Assembly (NCBI GenBank): GCA_035048495.1
Contig: CM068542.1
Location: forward strand, 42,375,109-42,439,108
Origin: Euptelea pleiosperma
Taxonomy: Eukaryota; Streptophyta; Magnoliopsida; Ranunculales; Eupteleaceae
Reading direction: 5' to 3'
DNA: 64,000 bases
A program made the position numbers and the translations under genes. This document shows, in pieces, positions 1 to 11,894 of the stretch (its first letter is position 1; each line of letters begins with the position of its first letter). The notes beneath the pieces were generated by a model, which worked only from the letters and a program-made list of their open reading frames with translations, had not been told where the DNA came from and did no database searches.

Positions 1-150
1 TAATAAGGTGTTAGGCTCACCGTCATCTGGAGAATTTTATCGGAGACCACGAACTCACAACATGAACTAAACTCCGTTTCATTTTGGAGGGATACTATCA
101 TCTGTAGTCTTGAACCTTTATAGACGGAAACTTCCCGTCTATAATCACTT

Positions 151-800
151 TTTTAGCCCATTCGCCCGATGAATATTTGGCCCATCCCTTGGTGGACCTA
201 CACACCCTGAGCCGTGATTTCTCTAGTCTTTTCAATCATGGGCGTTAATGAACAGGCCTACCCACAAGCCCCTAACGGATACGGGCATCTGCTCATAAAG
301 AGCTTTTGCTAGCGGCAATGCGCCAAGAAAAAAAAAGTGTGGTCGTATCTCCTATACATGACCACAAGCACAAGTGGAGGTGAATCCACATCGCTTTGAA
401 ATATTCTCTTATTAAATCATGTGGGACCCACATCCACATGTCGTTCAAAACATTGCACCATCAACTAGCACACTCTTTTGGGCCCGTTGGCCCATGAATA
501 TTTGGCCCCTCTCTTGGTGGACCTACACACCAGAAAATCAGCCTGTGGTGAATTCTCTAGTCGTTTCTATCATGGGCTTTATGAACAGGCCCATTTAAAA
601 GCCCATAACGGATATGGGCATCTGCCCATAAGAGTAACTTTATGCAGGGACAATGCGCCAAGAAAAAGCGTGGTCGCAATATACACGACCACAAGTGGAG
701 GTGAGTCCACATCACTTTGGAATATTCTCGTATCACATCATGTGGGTCCCACATCCACACATCGTTCAAAAAATTGCGCCATCAAGCAGCAAAGGATGAT
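151..800. repeat. Tandem duplication, two ~325-bp copies
   Basis: Two head-to-tail copies, about 151-477 and 478-800. Both run from a segment resembling 'gcccatgaatatttggccc' and 'ggtggacctacacacc' to 'cacatcgttcaaaa' and 'ttgcgccatcaa'. They differ by many substitutions and small indels, so the duplication is not recent. Each copy also resembles the MITE arms found elsewhere in the window (the 'tttggcccatcc...ggtggacc' motif). No convincing gene is present; the 112-codon frame across copy 2 is not conserved in copy 1. Confidence 0.75.
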
Positions 801-1554
801 GAGAGAAATGAGGTAAGGCATTAGGGTTCTGAAACTAGTTGATAAATAGGCAATGTAAAATCTCGGCACCTTACTAGAATGAATGAGATAGAACGAGAGT
901 TTGAACCATGGACCCATGATGAGCTGAGACCAGGTATAAGCCCAAAGTAGGTTTATATGGCCATCACAACATGGGCCCAAAGCTCACCCGAAGAATATAT
1001 TTTTGGGCCAGATCACTTTTTGAGGTGGGCTCGAGCTTGCTTATATTTAAATTGAATTATGTGGGCTTGTAGCTGCACGCAAGTCCAATGTGAAGTAGGC
1101 CAGTAGCCTCCATTTAGCTTGATGTCTGCACTAAGGTTAGCTCTGGGCTAGAATCATTTTTTAGAGTTGGGCCGAAGCTTGTATTTTGTTTAAACGGCCC
1201 ATAATGAGTCCCAAAGCCTGCCTGTGAGGCCAGATTAGACTGGTCCATTTGTATCCTCTAATTTTATTTCAATGCAATGCATGATGATTTGCTGAACCGT
1301 TTCAAATTGACATTAGCATGAGCCTAACTAGTAATTTTCAGACATACATGGAGGTGGTGTACCATCAAATTCGATGCAAATCCTCTCGCATAAACTGCAA
1401 ATCTATACTATTATAAAGCCAAAAGTGGGGTTGGGCCACGTAACACACCACACGCCCACATGCACTTGCCAACTAAAATTAAAAAAAAAAAGACGGAAAT
1501 ACGCTTGTACTACTCCATTAGTAAATGCCCGTTGATGAATTTTTATTACATTTC
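801..1554. other. Intergenic, nothing recognised
   Basis: AT-rich non-coding sequence. A 'tctatactattataaag' motif at about 1402 resembles a Helitron 5' end, but no matching 3' hairpin was found. Confidence 0.4.
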
Positions 1555-1765
1555 ATGACATGATGTTTGGCCCATCTCTAAGTGGACCTATGTACCAATA
1601 AGTCATTTCAAGCCTTTGGATTTGAGTACCTCAAATAATGCTCGAAATCCATGGTTAAAAGTAAACTCCTAAAAATGCGTAGAAATAACTAATCGAGCTG
1701 ATTTTTTGCCTGTAGGTCCACCTAGGGATGGACCAACCATCCATACGATCAGTGATCTCTAAGAG
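1555..1765. mobile_element. Degenerate MITE of the GACCGTATGGATG core family
   Basis: The left arm 'atgtttggcccatctctaag' (from ~1562) faces the right arm 'tccacctagggatggacc' with 'catccatacgatcagtgatc' (to ~1765). The arms are imperfect inverted repeats. The outer termini are lost and no target-site duplication is visible. Confidence 0.55.
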
Positions 1766-2469
1766 TGTAAGTTGCACGTGCATTGCATGCGTGGCACGCG
1801 TAAAACTAAATATTCACTGTGGGGTCATCCATGGCATAGAGAAATAAGTTGAGAAAGAGGAAGGAAATATACAACATATATATTCACTACGTGGATTTTC
1901 TTTTTATGTACAAAAAAAAGATGGGGTTTGGTAGACCATTACAGCTATTTTAGGGAATTTTGTATTACCCCCTTATAATTCCGTTTTTATTAATAAAACC
2001 TTTCAACCTTTTGGAAAATGACAAGCACCCCCTTGATCAAACCTCAGCTACTCCTCCTGCTGCTTCAATTGTTACTCAAAGGTCGTTGACAAAGTTTAAA
2101 AAGATAATATAAAAGAATCCAACGCGATTAAACCTCCACGTGGCAACAATAAGTCAAGGTCAAAGTGATGATGGCATCTACCGTGAAATCCAATCCAATC
2201 CAATTCAATTCCAAGTTTCCTACCATAACCACCAACCCCCATAAGACGATAGAAAGGAGTTTCCTTCACTAAAATCCTTTTAAAAATAAAGCAGTGTGAC
2301 CATCATCCATCCCTAGGTCCAGATAGCCGATGGTCCTAAGGATTCATACGCCACAAACTCGAAGACCATCAACGGTCTGTGACCAGGGACAACGACACTA
2401 CAGTGTACTATCATTTTCCTTTAAGATATTAAGATAAGAGCGCTGGAGGCCGTGTTTGATGCCCCCCTA

Positions 2470-2760
2470 AAACGCCACGTGGCGTATTCTTTAGGGCCCA
2501 TTTACCTTATGCATATTTGGTCCACCTCTTGATGAACCTGCAGATCAAAAAATTATTATAATTAGTGTTTTAAAACCATCGAATTTAGCATTTCAATAAC
2601 ATGGGGTTGTATGTGACCGTTGAATTAGAGGCTTTTATTTTTTTTGAATGCTAAAATATATCAATTATAAATTACTGATCAAGCTGATCTTTGGTATATA
2701 GGTCCATCAAGAGGTGGTCCAAACATCCATAAGGAAAGTAGGCCGTAAACTAAGCTCCAA
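2470..2760. mobile_element. Foldback MITE, related core family
   Basis: The left arm has 'cgccacgtggcgtattcttt' followed by 'gcatatttggtccacctctt'. The right arm has 'aagaggtggtccaaacatcc'. The central AT-rich segment contains the 'aatcaagctgatc' motif shared with the other copies. The ends are not defined. Confidence 0.55.
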
Positions 2761-2809
2761 ATATCATTTTGGGAGTGGGGAGACTTCAAATTTTGAAGTT
2801 TCCCGGGGC

Positions 2810-3214
2810 GAGTAAAACTTGTGTCACAAGATGTTGTGATGGAACATGGTCACAGCACTCAATACGAGCCACGTGGCACACTATCAGAGGTCTTTGACCG
2901 TATGGATGTTTGACCAGTCCCTCGGTGGACCTACAAACCAAAAATCAGGCTGATTAGTGATTTACAACCTTTGGATTTATGCACCCAAATAACGCTCAAT
3001 AATGCTCAAATTCTTACCGTTAAAATCAACCCATAAAATAACTTCAATAGAATCAGTTAAAAATCACCAATCAAGCTAATGTTTTGTGTACCAGTCTACC
3101 GAGGGACTGCTCAAACATCCATACAGTCATTGTCCTCTAATAGTATACCACGTGGCTCGTATTGAGTGCTGTGACCGTGTTCGGTCACAACATCTTGTGA
3201 CACAAGTGTTACTC
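2810..3214. mobile_element. Mutator-like MITE, long subtype (405 bp), 9-bp TSD
   Basis: The terminal inverted repeats start GAGTAAAACTTGTGTCACAA and end in the complementary ...TTGTGACACAAGTGTTACTC. They are flanked by a perfect 9-bp duplication, TCCCGGGGC, at 2801-2809 and 3215-3223. Inside the outer arms come 'caatacgagccacgtggca' and the shared core 'gaccgtatggatgtttg', repeated inverted on the right. A 9-bp duplication with long inverted repeats is diagnostic of Mutator-like elements. There is no coding capacity. Confidence 0.9.
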
Positions 3215-3330
3215 TCCCGGGGCCAGTAAATATCTTCTCGGATCGCTGAGCCAAAAGAAAAGACATCTGAATGGATGGGACTCATCCTGGACATGCCCGT
3301 CAAGTTGAGAATAAATCTTTGACGGTGGAC

Positions 3331-3677
3331 GTTGTCAGTCATCAACGTTGATGACAGATCACAGTATGAGCCACGTGGCATATTATTAGAGACCACTGAC
3401 CGTATCGATGTTTGGCCCATCTCTATTTAGACTTAAATATCAAAAATCTCTCCGATAAGTGCTTTTTAACTGTTGGATAGAGTCTTTTTCGTGGTTTATT
3501 TTTAACCCTGAGCTTTAGTGCATTATATGGGATACACAGATCCAAATGTTATAAATCACTAATCAGGCTGATGTTTGGTCTGTAGGTCCACCTAGGGATC
3601 GGAAAAACATCCATACGGTCGGTGGTCTTTAAGAGTGGGCCAAGTGGCTCATCCGTCATCAATGTTGATGACTGACG
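3331..3677. mobile_element. MITE of the core family with CATCAACGTTGATG outer module
   Basis: The outer arms 'gtcagtcatcaacgttgatg' (left) and 'catcaatgttgatgactgac' (right) flank the shared core 'gaccactgaccgtatcgatg' ... 'catccatacggtcggtggtc'. A G-box 'gccacgtggca' sits in the left arm; the right arm has 'gccaagtggctc', a mutated G-box. No clear target duplication. Confidence 0.7.
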
Positions 3678-4000
3678 CCATCAAAGATCTACTCTCGAGT
3701 TGAAGGCACATCGACGGACCCCCCAGCCAATCCCTGACCGTCCACGTTTCGATCATTATAATGATGTCTGAGTTGGCCACATGCACCCACTTGAAGTTGG
3801 AATGAATGAATGAATCAAATGAACTGAAGTCAGGGCAGACATGGGGGGCCCACTTGAAAGAGATTGAGAAGATAAGACTTCTTCCCCAATCCATCGGGAT
3901 CAGGACCGCATGCATTGTATCTTTCCTGTTCCGGCCAAATCATCCACTAGGATCACGGCGGCATGCAGTGTATCGTCCCTGTTCCCGCCAAACCATCCTC

Positions 4001-4020
4001 TCTCTCTCTCTCTCTCTCTG
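4001..4020. repeat. (CT)n microsatellite
   Basis: About nine CT dinucleotides. No gene is recognised in the surrounding 3700-5390. A short palindrome, 'gagaacaccacgtg' ... 'ctacgtggtgttctc', lies at 4832-4890 and carries another CACGTG. Confidence 0.8.
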
Positions 4021-5398
4021 TGGTGGGGTCTGATAAGCAAAAAGTCTCCACAGAGGGGTTTATTTATCATTAAAAATGGTAGCTGAGGGGGCAATCTCAA
4101 AATGTCCACTTTCGCCACCTCACCTCCCTATATGGAAACTTTAATGTACTTCGAAGAGTTAAGATTTCATGTTACTTACCAAAAAAAAAAAAAAGGTACG
4201 ATTTCATGTAAGATGTTAACCACTAATTTAAGGGGGGTCTTACTAATTATCCCTATTTCCAAATGTGGTATTACTAAAAAAACTTTTGTCCGTGACAAAA
4301 ATAGAATCATGCTTCCACTTCCCACGAGTGACATCACTCTTTTGCCACGTGGCAGACTTATTGGACTGAAACTTGGCACATGGGGAGTAGATGGAAGTGC
4401 CAAAGCAAGTGGACGACTCATTGGGCCAGTTACCTCAGCTGCCACTGTCTGTGGAGGCTTCTTTTCTCGTCATCTGTCACTCTGACCAGAGAAGCCATCC
4501 CCATCTGAAAAGATGTATTGTAGAATACAATTTCATCCTGACCGTTTACAAGCGATCCGTATCGTTACCAATTTTATCTACACGTGTCTTCAACTGCAGG
4601 GGATTAGTCAATAGTCACACCGCTCACACCTACAAGATCTCCGAGCGAGAAAGTGATCAATCCGATTCTGATGATCTTCCACGAGAACGCAGGAATCGGA
4701 TGGCTACAATCATCTCAACAAATTACGTGCAAGAAAACACTAATGTATAATACCCTGAAAACGAAAATCTCTTCTATATTCGATCGATTCAGGAAAAATA
4801 TTTGATCTCCCACTAGGAGATCAAGGCCTGAGAGAACACCACGTGCCAACACTTTATTACATCCGAAAATAGTTGCTACGTGGTGTTCTCTTAGGCCTAG
4901 GGGATTCGGAGAGCAAAAAAAAAAAATTTCGAGTCCGGACGGCATGTTACAACTTAGTGCCCCTCGTGGCATGTTTTGATTGGCCACTTACCTACAACTT
5001 TTCAATCTTTAGCTTGACATCAATGACATGAGGAGCAACTACGGTTTCCTTGGTAGTGTTGACACTGTGGGATCACGACTCTTGATCCAATACCAAACAA
5101 GGAAGGAGCCTCAGCCACGTTGTCGGCCACCAGAAAGGAGGACATTTCACCCCCTACTTAAACGGGCCGGGTCTAGTATAATCATCATGGAAATTTTATT
5201 GGTCAAAAGTATTGAATGATTGCAACCATCCGATCTAGAGACTCTACCCCTACGAGAAAATGGTTCACACTGATTTCCCTGTTCTCATTCATTTATATGG
5301 GCTTTAATGGGAACCCCTAGACCTTGACACGTGGATAATCAAAAACTTTTCCACATTCCATCCCTAGGTAGCCTATGTAGCTAAAGTTTTTGGTTACA

Positions 5399-5578
5399 GA
5401 GTAAAACTTCTGTCACAACAAAGTTGCAAATCACACAATCACAGCGAATGAGTTCTCGGCACGTACACCTCAGAGCAAAAGCACATGGGTACGTTGCGAA
5501 AAGCACTTGTGTACGTGCCGAGAACTCATTGGCTTGTGATTGTGTGATTTACAATTTGTTGTGATAGAAGTTTTACTC
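5399..5578. mobile_element. Mutator-like MITE, short subtype (180 bp), 10-bp TSD
   Basis: GAGTAAAACTTCTGTCACAA at the left end pairs with ...GTGATAGAAGTTTTACTC at the right. The internal arms 'atgagttctcggcacgtaca' and 'tgtacgtgccgagaactcat' complete a near-perfect foldback. The flanking duplication TTTGGTTACA is perfect at 5389-5398 and 5579-5588. It is the same subtype as the copies at 30038 and 58000. Confidence 0.92.
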
Positions 5579-5589
5579 TTTGGTTACAC

Positions 5590-5800
5590 TCACAGAATGG
5601 ATGTTCAGGCCACCCCCAGGTGAATTTACGCACCAAAAACCACCTTGGTTTCGTTATCTCTAGCCATAGGATTCAAAATTTTCTTGGGGTACAACATCCA
5701 ACGGCTAGAAATCATCAATCAAACCAAACCCTAGGCCAAACATCCATACGGTCAGTGGTCTCTAAGAGTATGCCTTGTGTAAGGTGCACGGGCATCCCAC
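5590..5800. mobile_element. MITE of the core family, degenerate
   Basis: The left arm 'gaatggatgttcaggccacc' faces the right arm 'ggccaaacatccatacggtc' 'agtggtctctaagagtatgcc', followed by 'ggcatcccacgtggcc'. The outer termini are eroded. Confidence 0.6.
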
Positions 5801-6079
5801 GTGGCCTCCCCCTACTATAATTAAACAAGTTTGCACTTCTAGAACACGGAAACATAGGAACGTTTGCTAATAAACAAGAATAAAACACGACATAAATGTG
5901 AATGTCATGCTCCTCTTCACATAGTGTTTGAGAACGTACCTTTCGAATCAAGTAATGAATCAAGGGGCGTACATCAATACATTGGGACGTTGGACCTACA
6001 TGATTTTGATGGCAGAAAACTAGAATATTCTAATAAGTGCTATGGCCCACCTCCTCATGTGTTGATGTATGGCCTCTAG

Positions 6080-7070
6080 ATTTGGGCCCGGCGTTCAGCG
6101 TTCAGGTGCACAACTTACCTAATCGAGATCATCCTCAGCTCAATTAAGAACGGGTCGACGCGCAGGTTTAGACTTTAGACATAAACGGGAGGGAGGGGCC
6201 AGGTGGAACACCACCTCCTGTCTGGGTGTCGTGCAAATCATGGACACATCCGTAGAATCTCAGAGTCGAAGATCTTTGATCATCAAGAGTTATTTGGCTG
6301 CTTCTGCAACCCAACCCTTCTGGGCAAAGAAACCATAGTCGTTGCTTGAAGCAACGGCGCCGGTGCATGCACGAGCATCTCTTTTATATAATCATGGTCG
6401 CGCGGCTTCACACAGTTAGAGCAGTGACATCTTTTTTGACGAAATATATAGCTTAGCAGCGCCGCCAGGGCTTCAGAAGATCTGGGCCGTTGAATGGGTG
6501 ATCAAAGGGGTCGTATTCGAATTATAACCTTTGCGAACATTGTACAAAGTACGAAGCATTGACCAACCATAATGAAGTGGAATCCATGAGAAGGAGACCA
6601 AGACATCATAGTCGTATCTAAATCTAATGATGGAAGCAATGTAATGGAGAATACTCTTGGGTTTGGTTGGTGAGTTTAGTTTCCTTTCTTTGATTTTGAC
6701 AAACATGGGGTTCTCAGGAATCTATCCCCAACTACAAGGAAATTGAGGATGACGACCCTTTCTTCTCAATTTTTTTTTAATTAATGGATAAGTAGGAGAC
6801 AGATTCCATTTTTCACTCATTATCTAAATCGATAGGTGACCCCATTTTCGTGACGTGGTGCACTCCACACATACAGACACACAAAAAAAAAATAAAAAAA
6901 TTTAGGATGGTGTTTGGTTACAAAGCTAAAATCATGCAGCATAGTTTTAGCTATGCAAGTGTTGTACTGTTTTTTTGTTTCGGTTAGGCTGATTTTAGGG
7001 ACAGTAGAGTACACTGTACTGCGCTTATTCATTAGTTTTTCCTTGGCCAGGCTAAAATACACAAGATTTA
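6080..7070. other. Intergenic, no gene recognised
   Basis: Frames of 66-80 codons occur on the minus strand but show no domain, codon bias or splice context. A 'ggtgtttggttacaaagc' motif at ~6910 resembles one terminus of a Tourist-like MITE; no partner end was located. Confidence 0.4.
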
Positions 7071-7074
7071 AAAG

Positions 7075-7440
7075 GGTCCATTAATTATAACAGTTTAACA
7101 GATGGGGGTGTTACCGTTTTCCGTTATAAAGGATTGTTACGTGCGCAGGGCCAAAACGAAAAAAATTTGGGAAAAATGGAAAATAACAGATCTACAATTC
7201 AAAATTCAAAATTCAAAAGCTGAATTTCAAAATTTCAGTAAAATTTAAAACGGAAAATAGCAAAAATAAGACTTTTTTTTTAACAAATAACGGCATTATT
7301 ATTGTTATAGTGGTAGTTACTTAAAAAAAAGTCCATTAATTATAATGAAAATAACGGACGTTATTTTCTGAGCATTGGAACAATACGTAATGTAACGGGG
7401 GAGGTCTGTTTCCACTAAAACAGCCATTTTTTAAACAATG
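7075..7440. mobile_element. Foldback element of the TTATAACGG family
   Basis: The sequence is rich in 'aacgg', 'ttataa' and 'ccgttat' motifs in both orientations, with 'gcgcagggccaaaa' in the left part and 'acgtaatgtaacggggga' near the right end. The same order of motifs recurs at 52420-52745 and 61670-62005, which defines a dispersed family. It is too diverged here to assign exact ends. Confidence 0.55.
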
Positions 7441-8661
7441 AAAATACCCATAATTCAAGTACTGTGATTGTGAATAATGGAGTTACTTTGCACAAAAGTA
7501 AAATTAAAAGGAAAGAATTGTGGAGTTACAGACCTATTAGGAGGTTGGGGGCCAACGATTTTCTCTAATTTTGATTTGTGGTGTTCAAATATTGTGCCCG
7601 TCCAAACAGGCCCTAAACTAGTATGCCCATTTAGGGAAAAAAGGATCAAAAGTTGAAAAAAAAAAAAAGGGAAAAAGGAAAGACAACCCTAGTTGTGATA
7701 AGAGGCATGCAGTATGATTTGTCTGAGATGATGGTGGACCCTTTGGTCCATTCTTTTTGTCTACCCAAAAAAAGAAAAAATCTTATCGACTTCTTTTCTA
7801 CAAGCACAAGCATGGGTACATATATCCGTGCACATTGTCACAACCCCACCTCCATAGCTTCCTCCTATTTTAACTCTTTTTTTTGGCCAAGGCAAAACCC
7901 TAATTTCAAAATTTCAACATCCAAGTAAACCATTAGGCGCAACAACTTAAATCGCTATCTTAACCTAGTTTTCATAGGCACCGACCTTCCCTCTAATCAC
8001 GTTAATAGATCGAACACATCCCCCCTCGTCGTTCTTTAATTAAGCCTAAACAATTCAACCGATAAGGGAGCATTTCGCAATTACCCGATACATGTTACGT
8101 CTCATGATTCCTGATCAATGACTTGACTTCCACATTTCAAATGCGATTTAATTAAGAAATTTAACATGTCTGCCATTAATGAATTTGGTAACAGTAGCTT
8201 AAGACCCCCTCTAGGGGTACTGAATTGACCATGAAAAATGTCAAATGTAAGCCATGACGTTGCTACCTCAAGCATCTTTTTTCATCCTTGGTGGAGTAAG
8301 CTAGGTTCAGAAAGAACAAACCCGGTCGATCAATAGTAAAACGGTTGAGACTCGATCGGCTTACATCTCGCAATACCGAAACACTCTTTCAGGCCATAAG
8401 AAAGGTAATACCCACACAGCAGGCACAATCTTATACCTCATTTGGATTCTCAATGAAAACTCCCTATACCCAAGTTAAAATTTGCGCGAGCCGCCTTAAC
8501 TTTGTAACCAATCATGTCCAAAGTGGGTCCTGCTCCATCTGGCTAGCCTTAACTTTGTAACCAATCATGACTAAGAGAGACAAATTGTTCCTTTGAAAAA
8601 CCACCTAATCGATCTTCGTTCACTCCTTGTCTGCATGACATGAATGTTTGACCCAACATTT

Positions 8662-9415
8662 GGCCTTGCTTGGTAGCATACTACAAATGTTCGTGCGCAA
8701 ACGTTTATGGCATTAATTTGTGTGTACTTGGTGGCTTAATTTCAACAAATATTTGCATTAGACGTACCCAATAATCATTTTTTTTTTTTGCCAAAAAGTG
8801 GCTGCAAACATCTGCAAAAAATAGGTAAATTAATGATTCTCTCATCCCCATTGGTCTCTCCCAACAGCTCTCCCCTTCCTAACCATACGTATTTTTTCTC
8901 AACAAAATAAATGTTTGTCATTGCAAACGTTTGTTAATTTTGTTTCTCTTTTGCTACATGAAGGAAACCTTTGCATTAAGGCATGACATGCCAAGTGAAA
9001 TTCACCAATTTATATTTTATGTACACATCGATACTACGCTTCCCAGATACGAATTCGAATGAGATTCAAATCCAAATTAGGGGTAGCCGTGTAGCACATT
9101 TAGTACTAAAACAACGGGTGGTGGCTCCACTTGCTACGCTTGCTATCTTGTATGTAGTCTGCAGGAAAAATATTTGATAATCAAATGTTTGCAATGACAC
9201 ATTTGTTGGGAAAATATTCGCTTGATAGGGGAGGGGAGAGCTGTGTTGGGGGAGACCAAAAGGGGTTAAGTCTTAAGAGGGTCATTTGCCTATTGTTTGC
9301 AGTCACTTTTTAGCAAAAAGATGATTAGGTCTAATGCAATTTGTTGGATGTTGCGACACCAAAGCACACGCAAATGTGGCACTCGCAAACATTTGTAGTG
9401 CTACCAAGCAAGGCC
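8662..9415. mobile_element. Tourist-like (PIF/Harbinger) foldback, 754 bp
   Basis: The left end GGCCTTGCTTGGTAGC pairs exactly with the right end GCTACCAAGCAAGGCC. The inverted arms continue imperfectly through 'acaaatgtt' and 'cgcaaac' segments to a centre near 9020. The GGCCTTGCTTGG terminus is typical of Tourist elements. The flanking trinucleotides are TTT and TAA rather than an exact TWA duplication, so one has probably mutated. No transposase frame. Confidence 0.72.
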
Positions 9416-10273
9416 TAACTTTCAAAAAATTACTTTTTTTTCCTCCTCCTAGCGGAAATGGCCAATGAGATGATCTCGATCATGTATGAGACACATAAAC
9501 TAAAACTTTGTACCAGATAATCACGACCGTCCAAACAGTAACCAGATAAATAAATGTGATGAATGGGGGACCATCACAATTAATGTTCATCTGAAATTAA
9601 CACAGAGATCTTGTTGCTTGTATAATCGACATAAAATGATCAAGAGAGGCAAATCAAATAGCTGTTGGACAAAAGACTGAACTTTAAAAGTTTTTACAAT
9701 GGTAGAAAGTAAACCAGTAAATACATGGAAATGGAAGAAGAAGAACAGTATCCCTTTCCTTTCTTCCTTTATCAGAAGAGAGAGATGAAGCTAACGAACT
9801 AAATGAAGTACAGTGAGAGGCTGAGAGCAGAGAAAAAAGAAATAAAGAAATATAGAAAAAAGCGGAGTTTTGTTTGGAGAGTGCTTTTAACCTAAAACTG
9901 GAAAAAAAAAAAAAGGACCAAGAGATCGAACTCTGTACTGATCACCTCCTCCAATAATTAAAAGCAGTCTTCGCCTGTATCCACTATCTCTTTGTACACA
10001 ACTCCTCACTGCCTACGCTGCTGAGAAACCTGGCAAATACAGCCCCAGAGCAACCCCATGGAGAGAATTTTGACAGTAAACCATTAGACCCCATTAGAGG
10101 GAAGATGGGAGTGTTGTTTGGGTAGATTTTGCTCAAGAACAAACACTGTTTCTCTTGCTATTCCATCTTTCAAAAGCAACTAAAAGTCTAAAACTACGGA
10201 ACTAGGATTAAAACTAAAAACACTAGAGAGAATGAATTCTGGATTCACAAGTTAACCAGAAAGGCCAATCAAC

Positions 10274-11194
10274 TCAGAACGGTGGTGGTGGTGCTTGTCT
10301 GGCGGTGGGAGCCCAAATGACATCCGAAGGGAGGTGGCAGCTGTAGATGGACATACCGCATGACTCCGCCGTAGGTGGGTGGTTTTCTTCACCCGAAACA
10401 GGTGCCGAAGGAGGAGGGTGGTTGCCGGGGTTATTATTACCAGATAATGAATTGGGATCTTCTTCTTCGATGGGCAAACGGTGATATGATGGACTAGTGA
10501 ACGATGCGGCAACAATGGAAACAGTCCCAGCGGCGAGTAGAGAACCAACAACAGACCCACCGACGATCTGACCTTGTGGGCCTGCAAGCGAGATTGTAAA
10601 CGAGTTGGTGGCTGGAGATGGGAGAGATGATGATGATGATGATGATGGAGGAAGAAAGGTTGCCGAGATGGAGAGAATGTCGAAGCGGCCATGGAAGGTC
10701 ACTGTAGCTCCTGGGGTGGTGGAAGGCTGGCGTAGGGAGACATTAGCGACAGTGCCTGAGCCGGTGAGGACGCAGAGACCGATATTGCGTCGACGAGCAA
10801 AGCGATCGATGGCATCGATGATGTCGAGACCACCGGGGACTTGGAGGACGTGTGGGCGCATTGCGCACTCAGTGTCACGCGTTATGAAGACGGGGGGCTT
10901 GGGCTTGTTTTTGGAACCTGGGGGTCGGCCTCTTGGTCGCCTCACCACTTCTATGGTGGCCCCGTCTCCTCCGCCACCGCTGTTGCCTTGTTCTCCTTTC
11001 TTGATTTTGTTGGTCGTTGTTCCCACACCTCCGCCACCTCCGCTGCTCCGACTCTCATCTTCTTCGGAAGCCTGGCGTTCTAGACTCAGCTGGTGGTGGT
11101 GGTGTTGGTGGTGGTAGTGGAGCTTTGCAAACATGTCGTTTGTATTGTTTGCTTCTTCTTCTTCTTGGATATGGTGAATATAGTTTCCCTTCAT
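10274..11194 (-). CDS. AT-hook motif nuclear-localized (AHL) protein, clade A
   Basis: Intronless gene for a 306-residue DNA-binding protein. Residues 1-80 are low-complexity (His-rich at 27-34, Gly-rich at 51-77). One AT-hook, RPRGRPPGSK, lies at 86-95 and binds the minor groove of AT-rich DNA. The PPC/DUF296 domain follows at about 102-240, with ARRRNIGLCVLTGSGTV and the conserved GRFDIL stretch at 169-174; in this family it trimerises and recruits partner proteins. The tail ends in SDVIWAPTA, which resembles Arabidopsis AHL16 (TEK) as I remember it. A single AT-hook and no introns fit clade A. Expected role: nuclear, matrix-associated transcriptional or chromatin regulator. The ATG at 11194 is the first in frame, with GA-rich leader sequence upstream. 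The family call is firm; the exact orthologue is inferred. Confidence 0.93.
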   Translation of the reverse strand: MKGNYIHHIQEEEEANNTNDMFAKLHYHHQHHHHQLSLERQASEEDESRSSGGGGGVGTTTNKIKKGEQGNSGGGGDGATIEVVRRPRGRPPGSKNKPKPPVFITRDTECAMRPHVLQVPGGLDIIDAIDRFARRRNIGLCVLTGSGTVANVSLRQPSTTPGATVTFHGRFDILSISATFLPPSSSSSSSLPSPATNSFTISLAGPQGQIVGGSVVGSLLAAGTVSIVAASFTSPSYHRLPIEEEDPNSLSGNNNPGNHPPPSAPVSGEENHPPTAESCGMSIYSCHLPSDVIWAPTARQAPPPPF

Positions 11195-11230
11195 CTCTCT
11201 AGTATATTGTTTTGGTTGTAACTTGAATAT

Positions 11231-11392
11231 AAGAGAGAGAGAGAGAGAGATGAGATCATGTCCTGTTCGTTGTTGAACTTGGAAACCAAGTAAAAGGGGA
11301 GAAGATTAGTAATGGCGCCGCTGGTTGGGGTGCTGTGGGCTCCACATACCACATCTCTTTCTTCTCTCTCTCTCTCTCTCTCTCTCTCTGTA
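11231..11392. repeat. Two GA/CT microsatellites in the AHL leader/promoter
   Basis: (GA)n at about 11232-11251 and (CT)n at about 11363-11390 lie 40-200 bp upstream of the AHL start codon. GA-rich leader tracts are common in plants and can bind GAGA-binding (BBR/BPC) proteins. Whether they act here is inference. Confidence 0.75.
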
Positions 11393-11480
11393 GTTAGCTC
11401 AACCATTCACCGCCTTACTTTTGAGGGGTTTGCAAACAGGGAGGAGAGAAAATGATGCAAAAGGGGTGGCTGTTTGGGCC

Positions 11481-11882
11481 GAGTAGAACTTTGCTGACCG
11501 GCGGCGGTCAGTAATTATTGACAGCCCACGGTATGAGCTACGTAGCATACTCATATAGGACGCTTACCGTTTGGATGTTTGCCAATCCCTAAGTGGATCT
11601 ACATCCCAAAATCAGCCTGATTAGTGATTTCAACCCTCTCGATCTTTGTACATCAAATAATAGTCAATAATGCTCCAATTTCACGGTTAAAAATCAACAC
11701 ATGAAAACAACTTCAATCCAACGCTTAGAAATCACTAATCAGGCTAATTTTTGGTTTATAGGTCCATCTAGGATTGGTCCAAACATCCATAATGTCAGAA
11801 ATCTCTAATAATATGCCACGTGGCTCATATTGTGGGCGATAAGTAACTTTGCTAACCAACAGCGGTCAGCAAAGTTCTACTC
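11481..11882. mobile_element. Mutator-like MITE with GAGTAGAACTTTGCTGACC termini
   Basis: The left end GAGTAGAACTTTGCTGACC pairs with the right end GGTCAGCAAAGTTCTACTC. The shared core ('accgtttggatgtttgcc' ... 'ccaaacatccataatgtcag') lies inside, and the right arm carries the G-box 'gccacgtggc'. It lies about 290-690 bp upstream of the AHL start codon. No target duplication is recognisable. Confidence 0.82.
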
Positions 11883-11894
11883 CACCAGCCCCTT

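Noticed and set aside
3127..3420. 97-codon minus-strand frame and similar 60-80 codon frames over MITEs (e.g. 13050-13247, 30878-31066)
   Set aside because: They lie within inverted-repeat MITEs, repeat peptides such as SDRMDVWP from copy to copy, and have no gene context.
4102..4750. Overlapping 127- and 119-codon plus-strand frames
   Set aside because: No domain, low-complexity composition and no splice or promoter support; treated as chance frames.
10605..11117. 170-codon plus-strand frame across the AHL gene
   Set aside because: It is antisense to a clear AHL protein and is made of poly-Trp/Pro/Asp runs that mirror the His/Ser/Gly repeats of the real gene.
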